Shown: in pieces, positions 21,681 to 34,228 of the stretch
Position numbering within the stretch: the stretch's first letter is position 1
Layout: every line of letters begins with the position of its first letter
Origin: Zanthoxylum bungeanum
Lineage: Eukaryota > Streptophyta > Magnoliopsida > Sapindales > Rutaceae
Assembly: GCA_019454045.1 (NCBI GenBank)
Contig: SKCR01031841.1
Span: 54,387 to 118,386, forward strand
Reading direction: 5' to 3'
DNA: 64,000 nt
Notes under the pieces: model-generated
What the model was told of the DNA's origin: nothing
What the model saw: only the letters and a program-made list of their open reading frames with translations
Database searches by the model: none
Translations under genes and position numbers: made by a program

Positions 21681-23866
21681 CATTTTCCCTAGGATTATGT
21701 TTTAAATTTTAATCTTTCAATTTCAATCTTGATTCTAATAGTCCAACTATTTAATCAACGATTTCGGTACTATTTATTATAATGATTACAATAGTCCAAC
21801 TATTTAATCAACTATAATTTAATAGATTAAAATTAATTATATTGATTAATATAATCCAATTATAAAATCAACTATAAATGAATAGTTTGAATAGAGTCCA
21901 ACTATTTATTATAACAACAATTTAAATATTAGTCATACTAACATTTAATTAGTTTGACGAATGATATTTGATTGAGCGCGTATGGCAAGTAATTAAACGA
22001 GTATTGCAAATTCAATTCTTGCCTCCCACTATTTTTCGGCGAGCCTCTAACCCTTTGTCGAGTACTCGGAAACCGTGTTTCCTAGCGGGCTAGGATCCTG
22101 TTAAATATCACACAATCTTGACTTTGGCCAACAAATTGTATGATAATTAACTAGGTAGATCTCTAAGATCGATTGGATCCAATCCAATTCCTAGATCCGG
22201 TAGGGGGACTTCCAAGTCCGAAACATATATCTTATATATGCCAATACATCCAATGTATTACCTAACCTTTTTCCTCTGAATCAACTAAGCCTTGGTTTTG
22301 GCACAACAAACTTGGTGATCCCAGTTAAGCGCGATCCATTGACCATGGAAAGCTTCGTAATCAATGTCGATGGATAAGAAGTGGTCTTGACTTTGGCCAA
22401 CAAACCACAACTTGGACAAGACACCAATATGGAACAAAGCTCTCGTGATTCAAACACATCCTCGACGGACAAAGGCCTTGACTTTGGCCAACAAGCCAAT
22501 GCCTATCTCGGATCTTGAGTGAGAATCACTCAATGGAAGGAAAGACGCTTAATATTTTGCGAGGGTTTTTCGAGTGCAAATTGGCAACCAATTTATTATC
22601 TTTGTTAAGGTCTCATCATCATACACCCTTAAACATGCATTCTAAACACATAATAAAGCACATATGAATAAATAATAATGATATGCGGATGGATACATTA
22701 CATAATGATCCTAGATCAAATCTCTCTATTTCTCTCTCCCGCTAGCACATGTATCACTTCTACCCGTTACACTACACTTCTAAAGAAACCTCATTTACAT
22801 TGAGGGGAAAATGTGAGAAGAGAATACAAAGAATAAGGAGGTGATAAGGCTGGACATGCAGGTCCAATTATAAATTAAATTTATTACAACAATTTCTAAA
22901 ATTGTCCCACCCATCTAATATTCATCCGATATACATTATTCATGCATCGCAACCATGTATTCACACAAGCATGTTATCAATCAATCTAATCCAATTAATT
23001 AATCTGATAATTAGTGATCATCCAATGTTCAAACAACGATTTGATTTTGCTCGAGTCAAACTCGTTTTGCGAATAAGTACTCAAAGTACGAATTCTCGAA
23101 TTAAATTAAACTACATAATTAAATCCAATTCAATATGCATTTAATTCTAATTCACTATTTAATTCCAAATTAAATACTACACTTTTTTAATGAACTTTTA
23201 CGACTTAAATTCTAAATTTAATCGTTACGGGTCTCAAAGCCCGATTAACGTCCAACGTCAATTTAATTAAAGTCCAATGGGCTTTTAATTAATTTCTTGA
23301 GGCGTGGACTTTTGGTCAACTCGGGTCAAACCGAATAACCAAAATCCAATCCGGGAGTTACCCCATAAGCCTAGAAATCAATCTTGGCCCATTAGGCCCA
23401 ATTAAACTTTAAAAGTCCATTTGTCGCATTTGGGCTTTATGGAGGCGGTTTTGGGCCCAATTGGATCCAACCAATTTTTCCTTAACCCAACTTAGTACAA
23501 CTAAGCCCAATAACAACATATCAAGCCCTATTTTACATGCTCAAAGTCTCGGCATTTGTGGGGAAATTATATCCGATTTGGTTTCAATCCAATTAATTCC
23601 ACAATGGACATTAAATCATATTCCCGAATGATTTCCAACACATCCAATGATCAAAATCAAAAAATCCCAAGACATATTTAGGGCATAGTATTCGGCCAAG
23701 CCTCAACAATTTGGGGAAAAATGATCCAATCCAATTTTCTTGAAATTGATCCAATCAATCTTCAATTTAACATCAATTAAGCATACAAAATCATCTAATT
23801 TCATTTAAACATGCTCAAAATCAATTTACCCAAATTTTAACCCTAAACTTTTTCATGTTTTTCCTT
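21681..23866 (-). other. RE5 untranslated leader
   Basis: About 2.2 kb, colinear with the RE2 and RE9 leaders, no coding signal. The iterated motif is present inverted at about 22117-22136, 22290-22311 (variant), 22385-22403 and 22475-22496, core TTGGCCAA. Open frames at 21089-21271, 22281-22499 and 22902-23144 are incidental. Confidence 0.7.
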
Positions 23867-23878
23867 GCTCTAATACCA
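23867..23878 (-). other. RE5 primer-binding site
   Basis: Plus strand GCTCTAATACCA, complement TGGTATTAGAGC: one change from the initiator-tRNA-Met site. It is one base from the 5' LTR. Confidence 0.8.
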
Positions 23879-23879
23879 T

Positions 23880-25924
23880 TGTTGGAGATTTTAAGCATCC
23901 CAAGATCAACAAACAAGCATGAACATGTGTGAATACATTCGAGGGAGTTGCAGAATACTCACATCGATCGGTTGAGCGACGCGGGAGGCAACAAAAACTG
24001 AAAATATGCTCACTGCATTCGGCAGTCCACTGTCACAGTTCACTGAAATTTTCGGCCATTGTTGCTCAAGAATCCAAGCTCCAAGCTTCGTCGAACGATT
24101 CCCGGCTCATGGGTGGACTTCCCTATCACCTTCGCATGTCTCGTAGTGTGCTAGCACTCAAGAAATTTACCACAAATTTCTCACTTTTGCTTCCCTCATG
24201 CTCGGTTTTTGCAAACCAGAAACACAGAAAATTTCAGCCCCAAGGGTGTGAAGAAGAAGAGAGAAATGGGAGGAGAGAGATGGAAAAAGTGTAATGTTTT
24301 TTTGCTTTTAAGATTTGTGTATCTAATACACAATTGATTTTCAAAAAATCAATTAAATCTTTTACCAAAAATCAAATGGCATTTAAGTTTACCAACTACC
24401 ACCATCAATCCATCCATCAATCAAATCAAGTGACAAGTTGTCACATCACTCAAAGTGACTAATGATTTGACGCTTGATGCAACTAATGATTTGATGCTTG
24501 ATTTGACTTGCGTGCCGCATTCGAATTCGAAATGCGAATGCGCTCGCAAATAATCTTGGGATCGTGTTCGCTAATTCCAAATTAACAACTTTTTCTGTTG
24601 CGTCGTAATTAAATGATTACGCCTAGCGAAATCACTATTCACGTCGCTAACGAATTAATTCTAAATTAACTCGTTCGCCCGAATTAAAATATAATTTTAA
24701 TTCCGCGTCAAAATCCAATTTCTTTTAATATATCAAATATATTAATTTGCCGATTAATTCCAAATTAATCGTTATCTCTCTTTAATTGATATTTTATCCC
24801 AGATAAAATATCTCCGCAATTAATCCAAGATTAATTTTCTCTCTCATCTAATTAATCCCAGATTAATTAAAAATGCGAGTCATACGTCATCGGTGAATCT
24901 TTGGGAAGCGACCCATGAGATCCCCGGATATGTTGGCAGTAAATTCGGTCGTCGGACTATCCGAACACGTAAGTACCTCGTACTCCGTTTATACCGATTT
25001 ACAAGACAAGGTTGGCTTCTAGCAAAGCACCATGCCTACACAATTCTCCAGAAATATCCTTATAGGAATAAAGGATCTATATCAGGCGTAGTATACGTAG
25101 TATTGCGTATTTCTGTCCAGTATCAGATGATCATATGCAAGGCCTGGGGCTGGTACAGTGTTTACCCCGTACGAAGCATATATCGGATTACGAGCAACTA
25201 GTCTCTTTAATATAGGATAATCATGACCAAGTCATAGTATCTCGACGGTTGCAACCTTTATAGAGAACCATTTCTGTATCCATGCGCGATCATCAACTCC
25301 ATATAACTGGAGTGACACTTCCGTCTTGACATCACACCCAACACACTACGATTCTCAATACACCCAGCATTGGCGTACACAGAGCCTGTTAAAGCCCTAG
25401 ACGACCGCAACCAAAGTATATTGATTGTCGCAAGTATTAGCGGTGCAAGTCTTAGGTTAAGACCAAATACACCTACCCTGATTTCGGACTTCCATAGACA
25501 CATAGTCATACTACCAGTGGAATTCTGAGGGGTCTATCCAGAGCGAAGCTGTTTCCCGTACCATCGGTGAAACACAACCTCCTATTACACTTGCATGAGT
25601 ATCCTATACCCAAATATACGAGAACTATGTCGTTGTGCCCTCACAACGCGCACACGTGTAATACTAGTCTTTTACGCATTCATCGATGTCCAATCTCGAT
25701 AATGCTCTGACTAGGGATATCTAATGATTTATCCTTCGTGGAATGATACTGTCTCATATCATTCTAAATCCAAGAACAAATCACAGGGACCTCCTATCAT
25801 TTATATATCTAGGTGATCTATTCACAAATGATAAGAGTGCAATCTCCTTTGTCACATAGTTAATTTGTACAACAACACCATGACCTGTACAAATAGTGAC
25901 GCTATGGGTCATAATTGTCCAACA
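23880..25924 (-). repeat. RE5 5' LTR
   Basis: 2045 bp, very similar to 16338-18389. The palindrome array lies inverted at 24567-24868. A short tandem (repeated TGACGCTTGAT / TGATGCTTGAT words) occurs at about 24465-24505, as in the other RE5 LTR. Confidence 0.9.
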
Positions 25925-26160
25925 CTATGGAAACGTAACGAAAATTTAATGGTTAAATTGAGTTATGTTTTCTAAGGTAGAATTGACTTGTTTAGAAAAT
26001 GATTTAGATTAAAATTCTTCATTTGATGTGGAGCAATATTTCCTTGGGGAATATTCCCGCTTAAAATAAGACTGTAAAGTAATATGTATTGGATGCATGT
26101 TTATTGGTTCGTCTTCTCAATACGGTTTATGGGTAACTTTCTTTGGCTGCATCCGAGATC

Positions 26161-26453
26161 GTGCCAAATTAGTGAGGGTATAGTTGATAGAATTTTATAC
26201 ATGCCAGTTGTATATTGATACTAGACAAATTCAAGTGAAAATGGAAATCCTGAACGTGCCAAAGCTGTCAGGACTACATCGGTAGCTTGAGTTTGTCGTT
26301 GGAAACTGAAGCCTTGATACGCCTCCTTGTGAATGTGCCAAAGTTGTCATAACGAGAAATGGTCAGGACCAAAAACAGAAGTCATTAGTGAGTGATTGAC
26401 AATTAGTTGTCTACCTAATGAATATACGTAGGCGAGATCATGCCAAAGCTGTG
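26161..26453 (+). repeat. Fourfold leader motif, RE4
   Basis: GTGCCAAA-type words at about 26161, 26256 (GTGCCAAAGCTGTCAGG), 26335 and 26441 (ATGCCAAAGCTGTGAG), spaced about 97, 79 and 104 bases. RE6 has them at 34569, 34664, 34743 and 34848. The surrounding words (CTACCTA before the fourth copy, GGGATCCTA and CTCACTA after it) match the RE2 leader around its fourth copy. Confidence 0.65.
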
Positions 26454-29400
26454 AGTTAAAATATATTCATGGGATCCTACTCTCACTATGGAATCCGATT
26501 TAATTATTGAATTCTCTTTCTCCGTTGGGGATTATGGTATTACGTAAAGTAGTGGGAGACACTGCTGGGTTAAAAATTCATAACTAAAGCAGTGTGTAAT
26601 TTTATGAAATTTGCTACTTTTTTTTTTCATTTATTCTATATTGTTTATAAAATTACACTTATAATCCACTGCATAGCATATTACTTGAATATGCTTTCTG
26701 ACTTTACTTATGGTTGTGTATTTCTATAATAGGTTCTAGAATGACAGTAGACTTATATATTGTTAGATTAGTTCAAACCATCGGGAACTGTTGTTCCGAT
26801 TTTCTTGAAAAATCAAGATGGTTAGTGACTTAGTTACTAAGTCACGATTAGTCATCTAAATATATAGTAAGAATAGTTTCTTATGTAGTAAGAATTGACT
26901 TGAATTACCTCATGTCTCGAGATTATTGACTGGCATTAGGAAAACTCCATTAGTATTTGTTTATCTTATAATGACATTCCTTGTCTTCAGTGACTTTTAG
27001 AAGTCACGTGTCTGACACAATTTGATAATCAATCATTTGTAATTGTTGTGAATAATTGAACGCAAATTATAAAGCTTAAGAAATGAGATGTGTATAGTTA
27101 TGTATAGAGAATATTGATTCTCACAATACGACAACTATAGGTATTGGATACTAGATCTTCTATCAAGTTATTTAAAATAATGTTTAATAACTGTTTTGAT
27201 ATTTGATATCAGAACTTGTGACTATTGGATAGTTACTTGTTCTATATAAATAGTTGTTACATATTTTAATATGACTAGTAGTGTCATTAATGAAAAGATA
27301 AATATTAAGAAAATGTTCGGTTAACTAAATAACTTAGAACAATGTTTTATGAGGTTTTATCATATAAGCATTATATGCTTATTCTGTATGGTAAACGATG
27401 GCCTGATACAAGATCACACTATATATCCTTATCCATTTAATGAATATTGTATTCAGGATGTGATTAAATCTCATTTAACCAATGATTGTCATTGGACCAC
27501 AGATTCATTAAACTAATACTTTGGAAGTACGTAGTTTAATGAATTGTAAATTGTCGTGGATAGTTTTCTTTACTTCGCAACTTAGTTAATGAATTGTCAT
27601 GACTTGGTTACATGTTTCTAAAAGAATATATATTGAACGTCTTGAATGGTTCGAGAACTTTCAATATGTTTCTGATGAAACGTGGATAGAATATTTTGAA
27701 TGGTTCAAAGATATTTTATTTGAAGTGTTGAAAAATATATTTTAAAATTCATCGTGAGTATTTGAATTGTTCAAAAATGTTTTATATGATCGAACATATG
27801 AATTTATGGCAATTAGTTCTAAGATTATTTAATGAATATAATTCTTACTCAATATTATTCTTCTAAGATTCCATCGTGATAAAATTGGTGAGTGGGAGAA
27901 ATTGAATCTTATATGATTTGATTCATTTGATATTGAGTGTTACCGAATTAGTTTTTAATACTCTTGGGGTTATGCTCCAGTAACATTAATTCATCTCTTT
28001 AATTAAGGTTCCATTCATTCCTATAGTTACATATATGATATGTATAGTAGAAAATTCGAATCTTAAAAGGTTTGGGATTTTAATCTTTCGTTTATATAAT
28101 TGTTATATAATTGAAAGTACTTGCGCCTCGGAGGTACAAATAAAGTTTATCATTTATTCTATTTAATAAAATATTGTGTTATATTTCATAGAATTTCTTT
28201 TCTACGATTCCGAGTAATAAAATTTTTTTGTTACTTGGTGTGTAACATTAGATATTGACGATTGTAGAAAAGACTTGACTTATTGAAGTCAAATGTGAGA
28301 GTGATAAACTATACATAGAACTACATAATTAATAAGATGAAAAGAACCTTAGACATCTTTCGTGTAAGTCCAATAGGATGTCAGAATCATTTACAAGGTA
28401 TTTGATACTTAATGATTCTGTTGTTTTCTTATCGAAGAAAATTATCCTATAACTTATAGTGGGAGCGATATTTGATATCGTTTTCGGAAGTTAACATTGA
28501 ACCATAGATTTAAGATTGTTCATAGTTTACTACGATCAAGTTTGGAACTTGATTGGGCTTTCGTTCCGAATCGCTCATAAAATGTGCAAATTGTTTACGC
28601 AGTAAAAGCAAAGTGAGCTTATTAAAGGTTTGACCTTTATAGTATGACAATGAGAAAGGTTATGCTCAGTAATCTATTGTAGATTCTGAGAATACTTTTC
28701 TCTAGTCGCACTAATTGAACAATAAAAAAACTGTTGGTTAATGTTGATATTAAACTATGTACTTTGGCTAATGAATGCAAAGTGGCATTCCTGAATGAAT
28801 TATTCGAATGAGAGATCCGTTGTGGTTTCTTTGTTAGAAGAGTTCATTCTAGAATGACCCTAGAGTTTGTATTCTACTAAGATCAGTTTAATATACTAGC
28901 TTATTGAGCCTATTGTAGACTCATATGAGCTTTCCAGAAATCTGTATTATTTATTTTTGATATCAGTCAGATTGTCTGATTTTATCAAAGTATAGAGAAT
29001 ACATATTTGTCAGTAGGGTCAGTGGGAGCGTGCAAATTTCTTTCTAATACAATATATCCTAAGTCTTCTTTTCTCCATGAATGCAGTGGGAGTAGTCTCT
29101 GTTATATTTGATATAAAGTTTCTTATATGATATAAAACTAAGAGACTTGTGAAATACTCCCAATAATCGTACATTAGATATGATCTAACAAAGGACACAG
29201 TAAAACTATCTGTATGAAAGTTAGTATAACTGTTTGACAGTTAGTGTGTCTTTTATATATAATATTTATCTTTCCTGAAAGATGATTCCTTTATCGAAAG
29301 AGAGATTGATTAGAATGTCTAGTCAATCTTCTGCATTATAGGATGATGGAATAATGAACACTATATATTGTGTGCGATTAAAGATATCAATTTAATCGTA

Positions 29401-30002
29401 ATTGTTACGAGTTATTTTGATATGGTGTAGACCATATGATGGTTCTTGGAACAAGTTCTTTGTTATCTGTGAGATATTAAGAACGAGTTTCTTTTTCATG
29501 GATAATTTAGTATGTAACTATAAGGTCAGATTAGTTTTGAGCCTAATTATGACGTTAGATTATCTATGTCATATAAAGTCAGAAAAGATACAATGGGAAT
29601 GTCACAGATGATTCTACTGAATTAGTGGAATCAGTTGTAACTTATAAAGTATTGACTTATGAAGTTGCATAGTGACCATATAGATTAGAAGTTTTGATAT
29701 TAGTATTATGCTTGCGGTTGTCTCATAGTATTTGGATTTGATCTCGAAATACATAGACAACTTAGTAGCTATAGTACAATACTGATATAGCATCTAAGTC
29801 ATATTGATGTAGAACTTTGATTATACAAGATATGAATGATGCTGGTTGAGGAAAATAATTGAGTTTATTGGACAGACTCAATATGTTAAAGCAGGCTTAC
29901 TTGTTGTTGCCTACCTCTTGAGTGCTAGGTGAGCTCTTGAGGGCCATGAATATGTGATACACATTGAGATGTGTATATGATACCGTGGATTGGCACTAGA
30001 GC

Positions 30003-30013
30003 AAGTGGGGGAA
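30003..30013 (+). other. RE4 polypurine tract
   Basis: AAGTGGGGGAA just before the 3' LTR, similar to AAGTGGGAGA in the copia elements. Confidence 0.75.
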
Positions 30014-30015
30014 AT

Positions 30016-30133
30016 TGCTAGGGTTAGTGCTCGGAGTGCCAATCCGAATCGTATTTATGTCTGACTCATGAATACGAGCAATTCCATTTTCCATAAATAT
30101 TACTTATTTAATGGTAGCACCTCTTGTCTTTTA
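30016..30133 (+). repeat. RE4 3' LTR, first part
   Basis: 118 bp starting TGCTAGGGTTAGTGCTCGGA, colinear with 13700-13817. It breaks at CTTGTCTTTTA where RE6 is inserted; 46680 continues at the matching point. Confidence 0.8.
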
Positions 30134-30760
30134 TGTTAGGGTTGGTGCTCAGAGTGCCAATTCGGATCATATTTATGTCCGATTCATAAATACGAGCAAT
30201 TCTATTTTCCATAATATTACTAATTTAATGGTATCACTCTTATCTTTCATACACTTTTCGATCTAATTACGATTAGATATCTGATTATGATTAGATCGAA
30301 ACTAAATCTGGTTTAGTGATACGTGTATCTTAGACAAAGACCCTAGGATTTACAATATAGTGCGTAGTTACAACGTAGTTTGTAATTGACATTGGGAACC
30401 GCACTATCATATGTATATCCTTAAATAAAGTTCTTGGTCAAGATTTACTAACACGGGTCAGTTAGTAAAATCCACTGAGACCAGTACATATCGTATATTG
30501 TGACTTGGTCCGATGGTTTATCCCAATGAACCATGAGTCTTGGGAGACTCGCATAGACATGTAGGTGTTTATTTGGTAAACACTGAATGACTCACTGAAG
30601 ATTTCCTAATAGATGGTACACCAACATCAATAGGAATCTTCTTGAGTTGAGCGAGCATATTGTTCCTTTGACTTGAGATACCACAGTGGGATATATGAGT
30701 TATCCTCCACACTTTGATGGCAGTCACGTCACTGATCTATTTAGATCAAACCTCCACCTG
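30134..30760 (+). repeat. RE6 5' LTR, first part
   Basis: TGTTAGGG start, colinear with the RE4 LTR from 13700 to about 14330. It keeps the GAGTCTT/GAGACTC block and a GTGTTTAT-TTG-GTAAACAC palindrome with one G-T pair near 30568-30590. It breaks at ACCTCCACCTG against RE7. Confidence 0.8.
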
Positions 30761-32505
30761 TGGGAGCATAACGACATAGTTCTTATATATTTAAGTATTG
30801 GATACTTATGCAAGTGTAATAGGAGGTTGTGTTTACCGATGGTACGGAAACATCTTTGCTCTGGATAGACCCCTCAGAATCTCATTGGTAGTATGACTGT
30901 GTGTCTATGGGAGTCCGAATCAGGGTAGGTGTATTTGGTCTTAACCTGAGACTTGCACCGCTAATACTTGCGACAATTAATATACTTTGGTTTTGGTCGT
31001 CCAGGGCTTTAACAGGTTCTATGTACACCTCTTCTGGGTATATTGAGAATCGTTGTGTATTGGGTGTGATGTCAAGATGGAAGTATCACTTCAGTCATAT
31101 GGGGATGATAGTCATGTAGGATACGGAACTGGTACTCTTGTATGTTGCAGCTATCGGGATAATATGACTAGTTCATGTTTATCCTATTATAGAGACTAGT
31201 TACCAGAGATCCGATATGTGCTTCGTACGGGGCAGACACAATTCCAGCCCCAGGCCTAGCATGTGACATCCGATACTGGATCGCAATACGCAATACTTCG
31301 TATACTACGCCTGATACATATTACATATTCCTTTAAGAATATTTCTGGAGAATTGGGTAGGCACGGTGCTTTGCTAGAAGCCAACCATGTCTTGTAAATC
31401 GGTAAAAACGTAATACTAGGTACGTACGTGTTTGGATAGTCCGACGACCGGATTTACTGCCAATATATCCGGGGATCTCATGGGTCGCTTCCCGAAGATT
31501 CACCGATGACGTATGACTCACACATTATTAATCTGAGATTAATTATTAGAGAGAGAAAATTAATCTAGGATTAATTACGGAGATATTTTATCTGGGATAA
31601 AATACTATTTAAAGAGAGAGAACGATTAATTTAGAATTAATCGATAAAATTAATATATTCGATATATTAACCGAAATTGGATTTCGACGCGGAATTAAAA
31701 TTAGATTTTAATTCGGGCAAACGAGTTAATTTAGAATTAATTCGCTAGCGACATGAATAGTAATTTTGCTAGGCATAATTATTTAATTAAATTTGATTTA
31801 ATTACGTCGCAACGGAAAATTCGTTAATTCGGAATTAACGAACCAGAGCTCGGGAGTGTTTGTGGGCCCACTCGCATTTCGAATCAAGTGTGGCCCACAA
31901 GTCACATCACGCATCACATCATTAGTCACTCAAGTGATGGAAGTCTCATCACCTTTTGGTGATTGACATCTAGTCACTATTCATTGATTGATGGAGGTGG
32001 TTGAAGGCTTTAAAGCCTTGTACCAAATTTTTGGTAAATGGATTTTGACTTTCATTTTGTGTATTAGATACACAACACACATAACAATCTCATCTCTCTC
32101 TCTCCCTCACATTCGGCCAAGGGCCTTCTTCCTCTCATCTCACCATATTCGGCCTAGGGCCAATTTTCTTCTTCAAATCTTGCTTGGCCGAGAACATGAA
32201 GAAATGAAAGGGAAAATTTGTGGCAAGTTTTCCAATGTGCTAGCACACCAAAGAGTCATCCAAAGGTGATAGGGAAACATTTCCCATGAGCATGGAATCA
32301 CCAAATAAAGCTTGGAGCTTGAAGACATCACTTGGAGCAAAATGGAGGGGATGGCCGAACCTAAGAGCTTCAAGGATGAAGAATTTTTTGTTGTTCTTCG
32401 CATCGCAAATCCGATCATTGTAAGTATGTTTCTGCCATACTTCTTTATTGTATTCACATATTTTCATTGCTTGAATGATCTTGGGACTATAGTAGAAACC
32501 CAACA
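30761..32505 (+). repeat. RE7: partial copia LTR replacing part of the RE6 LTR
   Basis: 1745 bp of the RE2/RE9-type LTR, ending normally in ACCCAACA but missing about its first 275 bases (it starts at the point matching 47597 in RE9). About 176 bp of the RE6 LTR (those matching 14331-14506 in RE4) are absent at the same place, and there is no target duplication. The left junction shares only TG. The palindrome array is at 31526-31842, and the LTR open frame is kept at 30901-31119. A solo LTR followed by a deletion over its left edge would explain it. Confidence 0.8.
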
Positions 32506-34211
32506 ATACCGAACAGATTTGACGTTCTCATCTATATCCCAAGTATAATATAGATAACTTATGAAGGGGGGATTATACGTATGCAATGACCTTGGCTTAC
32601 ATAGTTTAGCGAGATTATCCGTGGTCATCATAATCCATGAGTGGGTGGATTATGGACATGAAATTTGATTTTGTGACGGATAAACCTGAACTTAGAGAGT
32701 CAAACAATATAAAGTGTGCTTGTTGAGCACTTGGACAAAGCGATATGAATAATACAGATTATTCATAATACTTCATCGGATTAAGTGAGTTAATTCGAAT
32801 CGTTTAATCGGTTAAAAAATAACACATGCATTAGGGGATTTTGGCCAATCGTAATTATTGTGTATTTGTTTTTGATACATAATACGATTAGATACATATT
32901 AATTATTCGTCAAATGAGATTTTGACACATGCCATAAATATATGTATTTGTTATTTATTGTAAATAAAAATACATATATAATAATAATTTTATTAATTGA
33001 TTATTTGGATATTAAATTGTTAAATATTTAAATGATTAATTAATAAACTTTTTTCATAAATGTTATGAAATTTGTCCAATTATTATTGGTTCACATGGCA
33101 TGATTTAATTAAACTTTATTTGTCAAAATATGATTTGTTAAGATAAAATTTGATTTATTAATTGATTTAATTTTTTACAATTGGATAAATATGCCCCCAA
33201 AAGTCGGTTATATGGCTTTAAAAGAAATAAAATTTTATCTTCTTCATATCATCATCCTCCATTGCCGAGACCTCAAAAAGAAAAGGTTTCCAAAGTTTTT
33301 TTGAAGAATCCATGAAGAAATGAAGGAAAATCAAGAAAAAAAGGCTTATGAAACAAGAGATTAAAGGTAATCTACTTTAACCCTAAGCTTAGAAATTTAG
33401 TTTCTTGTTTATTGATGATCTAGAAAGGTTCTAGGGTTCCTTTAATTCTGAAAAATTGGGGATTTTGGTTGTGGATGATGAATTGGAAGTGTTGATGCAT
33501 GTGTGAAATAGTTTTTGGTGGAATTAGTGTAATTTGAATCCAATTCGTTCATTTGATGACATGTTGTCATTCTAGAGTATTATGACCACTCTTGTAATGT
33601 CTAGAATTATTTTTGGGTGATTCATATGTGGTGACTTGAATTGGTGTTGAGATTAATTTGATTACTGTTGAAAAAGTTGGATTTAAATCATGAAATTTGG
33701 TAATTTCAGTTTCTGGATCAGATCTGAATAAACTAGAAATTTTGTAATGAATTTGATGTCATATAAATGTATTGGATGTGTTTTAGGAGTTGGAACAATT
33801 GTCGGAAAATGTTTCGGAGTTGAAATAAGCGAAAACGGCGAAAAACGGCGTCACCGAGTGTTTTTTGAGCCAACCGGGTGACAGCTGTCCAAATAGTGAA
33901 TTTGTCACTGTTCGGGTAGCCCATGAACTGCCCTAACACTATTGGGGCTGACCTGGGTAGTCTCCATAAGTGTCGGGTGGTCGGTTCGGTCAAAAACGTA
34001 TTTTGCGGAAAAATATTTTTCGTAAAAGTTTCGGGATGTTTCCTTAATATTTATGTCACTATTTGATATCGAATAAATAGGTTTAGGTGAAATATGAATA
34101 AATTATTCATATTAGAAATTGAATAATTTATTCGGTAATTTGAAAAAGTTTTAAATTACGATTTCGACCGAACCGCGCTTCCGCTGCGCCCATTCACCCG
34201 AAACCCCAAAA
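32506..34211 (+). repeat. RE6 5' LTR, second part
   Basis: Resumes at ATACCGAA and runs to CCCCAAAA (expected CCCCAACA) before the primer site, colinear with 14507-16208. At 32656-32674 the palindrome of 14658-14676 is kept with two G-T pairs. Confidence 0.8.
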
Positions 34212-34213
34212 AA

Positions 34214-34228
34214 TGGTATCAGAGCAGG
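34214..34228 (+). other. RE6 primer-binding site
   Basis: TGGTATCAGAGCAGG, the intact initiator-tRNA-Met type site, two bases after the LTR. Confidence 0.85.

Larger units (their letters stand above)
16338..25924 (-). mobile_element. RE5: full-length, defective Ty1/copia retrotransposon, minus strand
   Basis: 9.6 kb, same family as RE2: read on the minus strand its LTR starts TGTTGGACAATTATGACCCA at 25924. Order on the plus strand: 3' LTR, polypurine complement, RNase H, RT, integrase, protease, gag, leader, primer site, 5' LTR. Flanks CTACG (16333-16337) and CTATG (25925-25929) form a 4/5 target duplication. The RE4 interior is continuous across it when compared with RE6. It shares with RE2 an RT deletion and many integrase changes, so both descend from an already defective copy. 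Confidence 0.9.
25925..30015 (+). other. RE4 non-coding interior (LARD domain)
   Basis: About 4.1 kb, colinear with the RE6 interior (34330-38403), with no gag or pol domain and no long frame. From about 26825 to 29560 it is a chain of short inverted repeats with mostly three-base spacers, for example 26825-26845, 27364-27382, 27479-27495, 27506-27541, 27695-27709, 28382-28420, 28466-28480, 28535-28553, 28623-28639 and 28665-28690. The leader motif set is at 26161-26453. An RNA whose structure matters more than its sequence is the simplest reading; LARD interiors in barley are known for conserved RNA structure. Confidence 0.75.
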
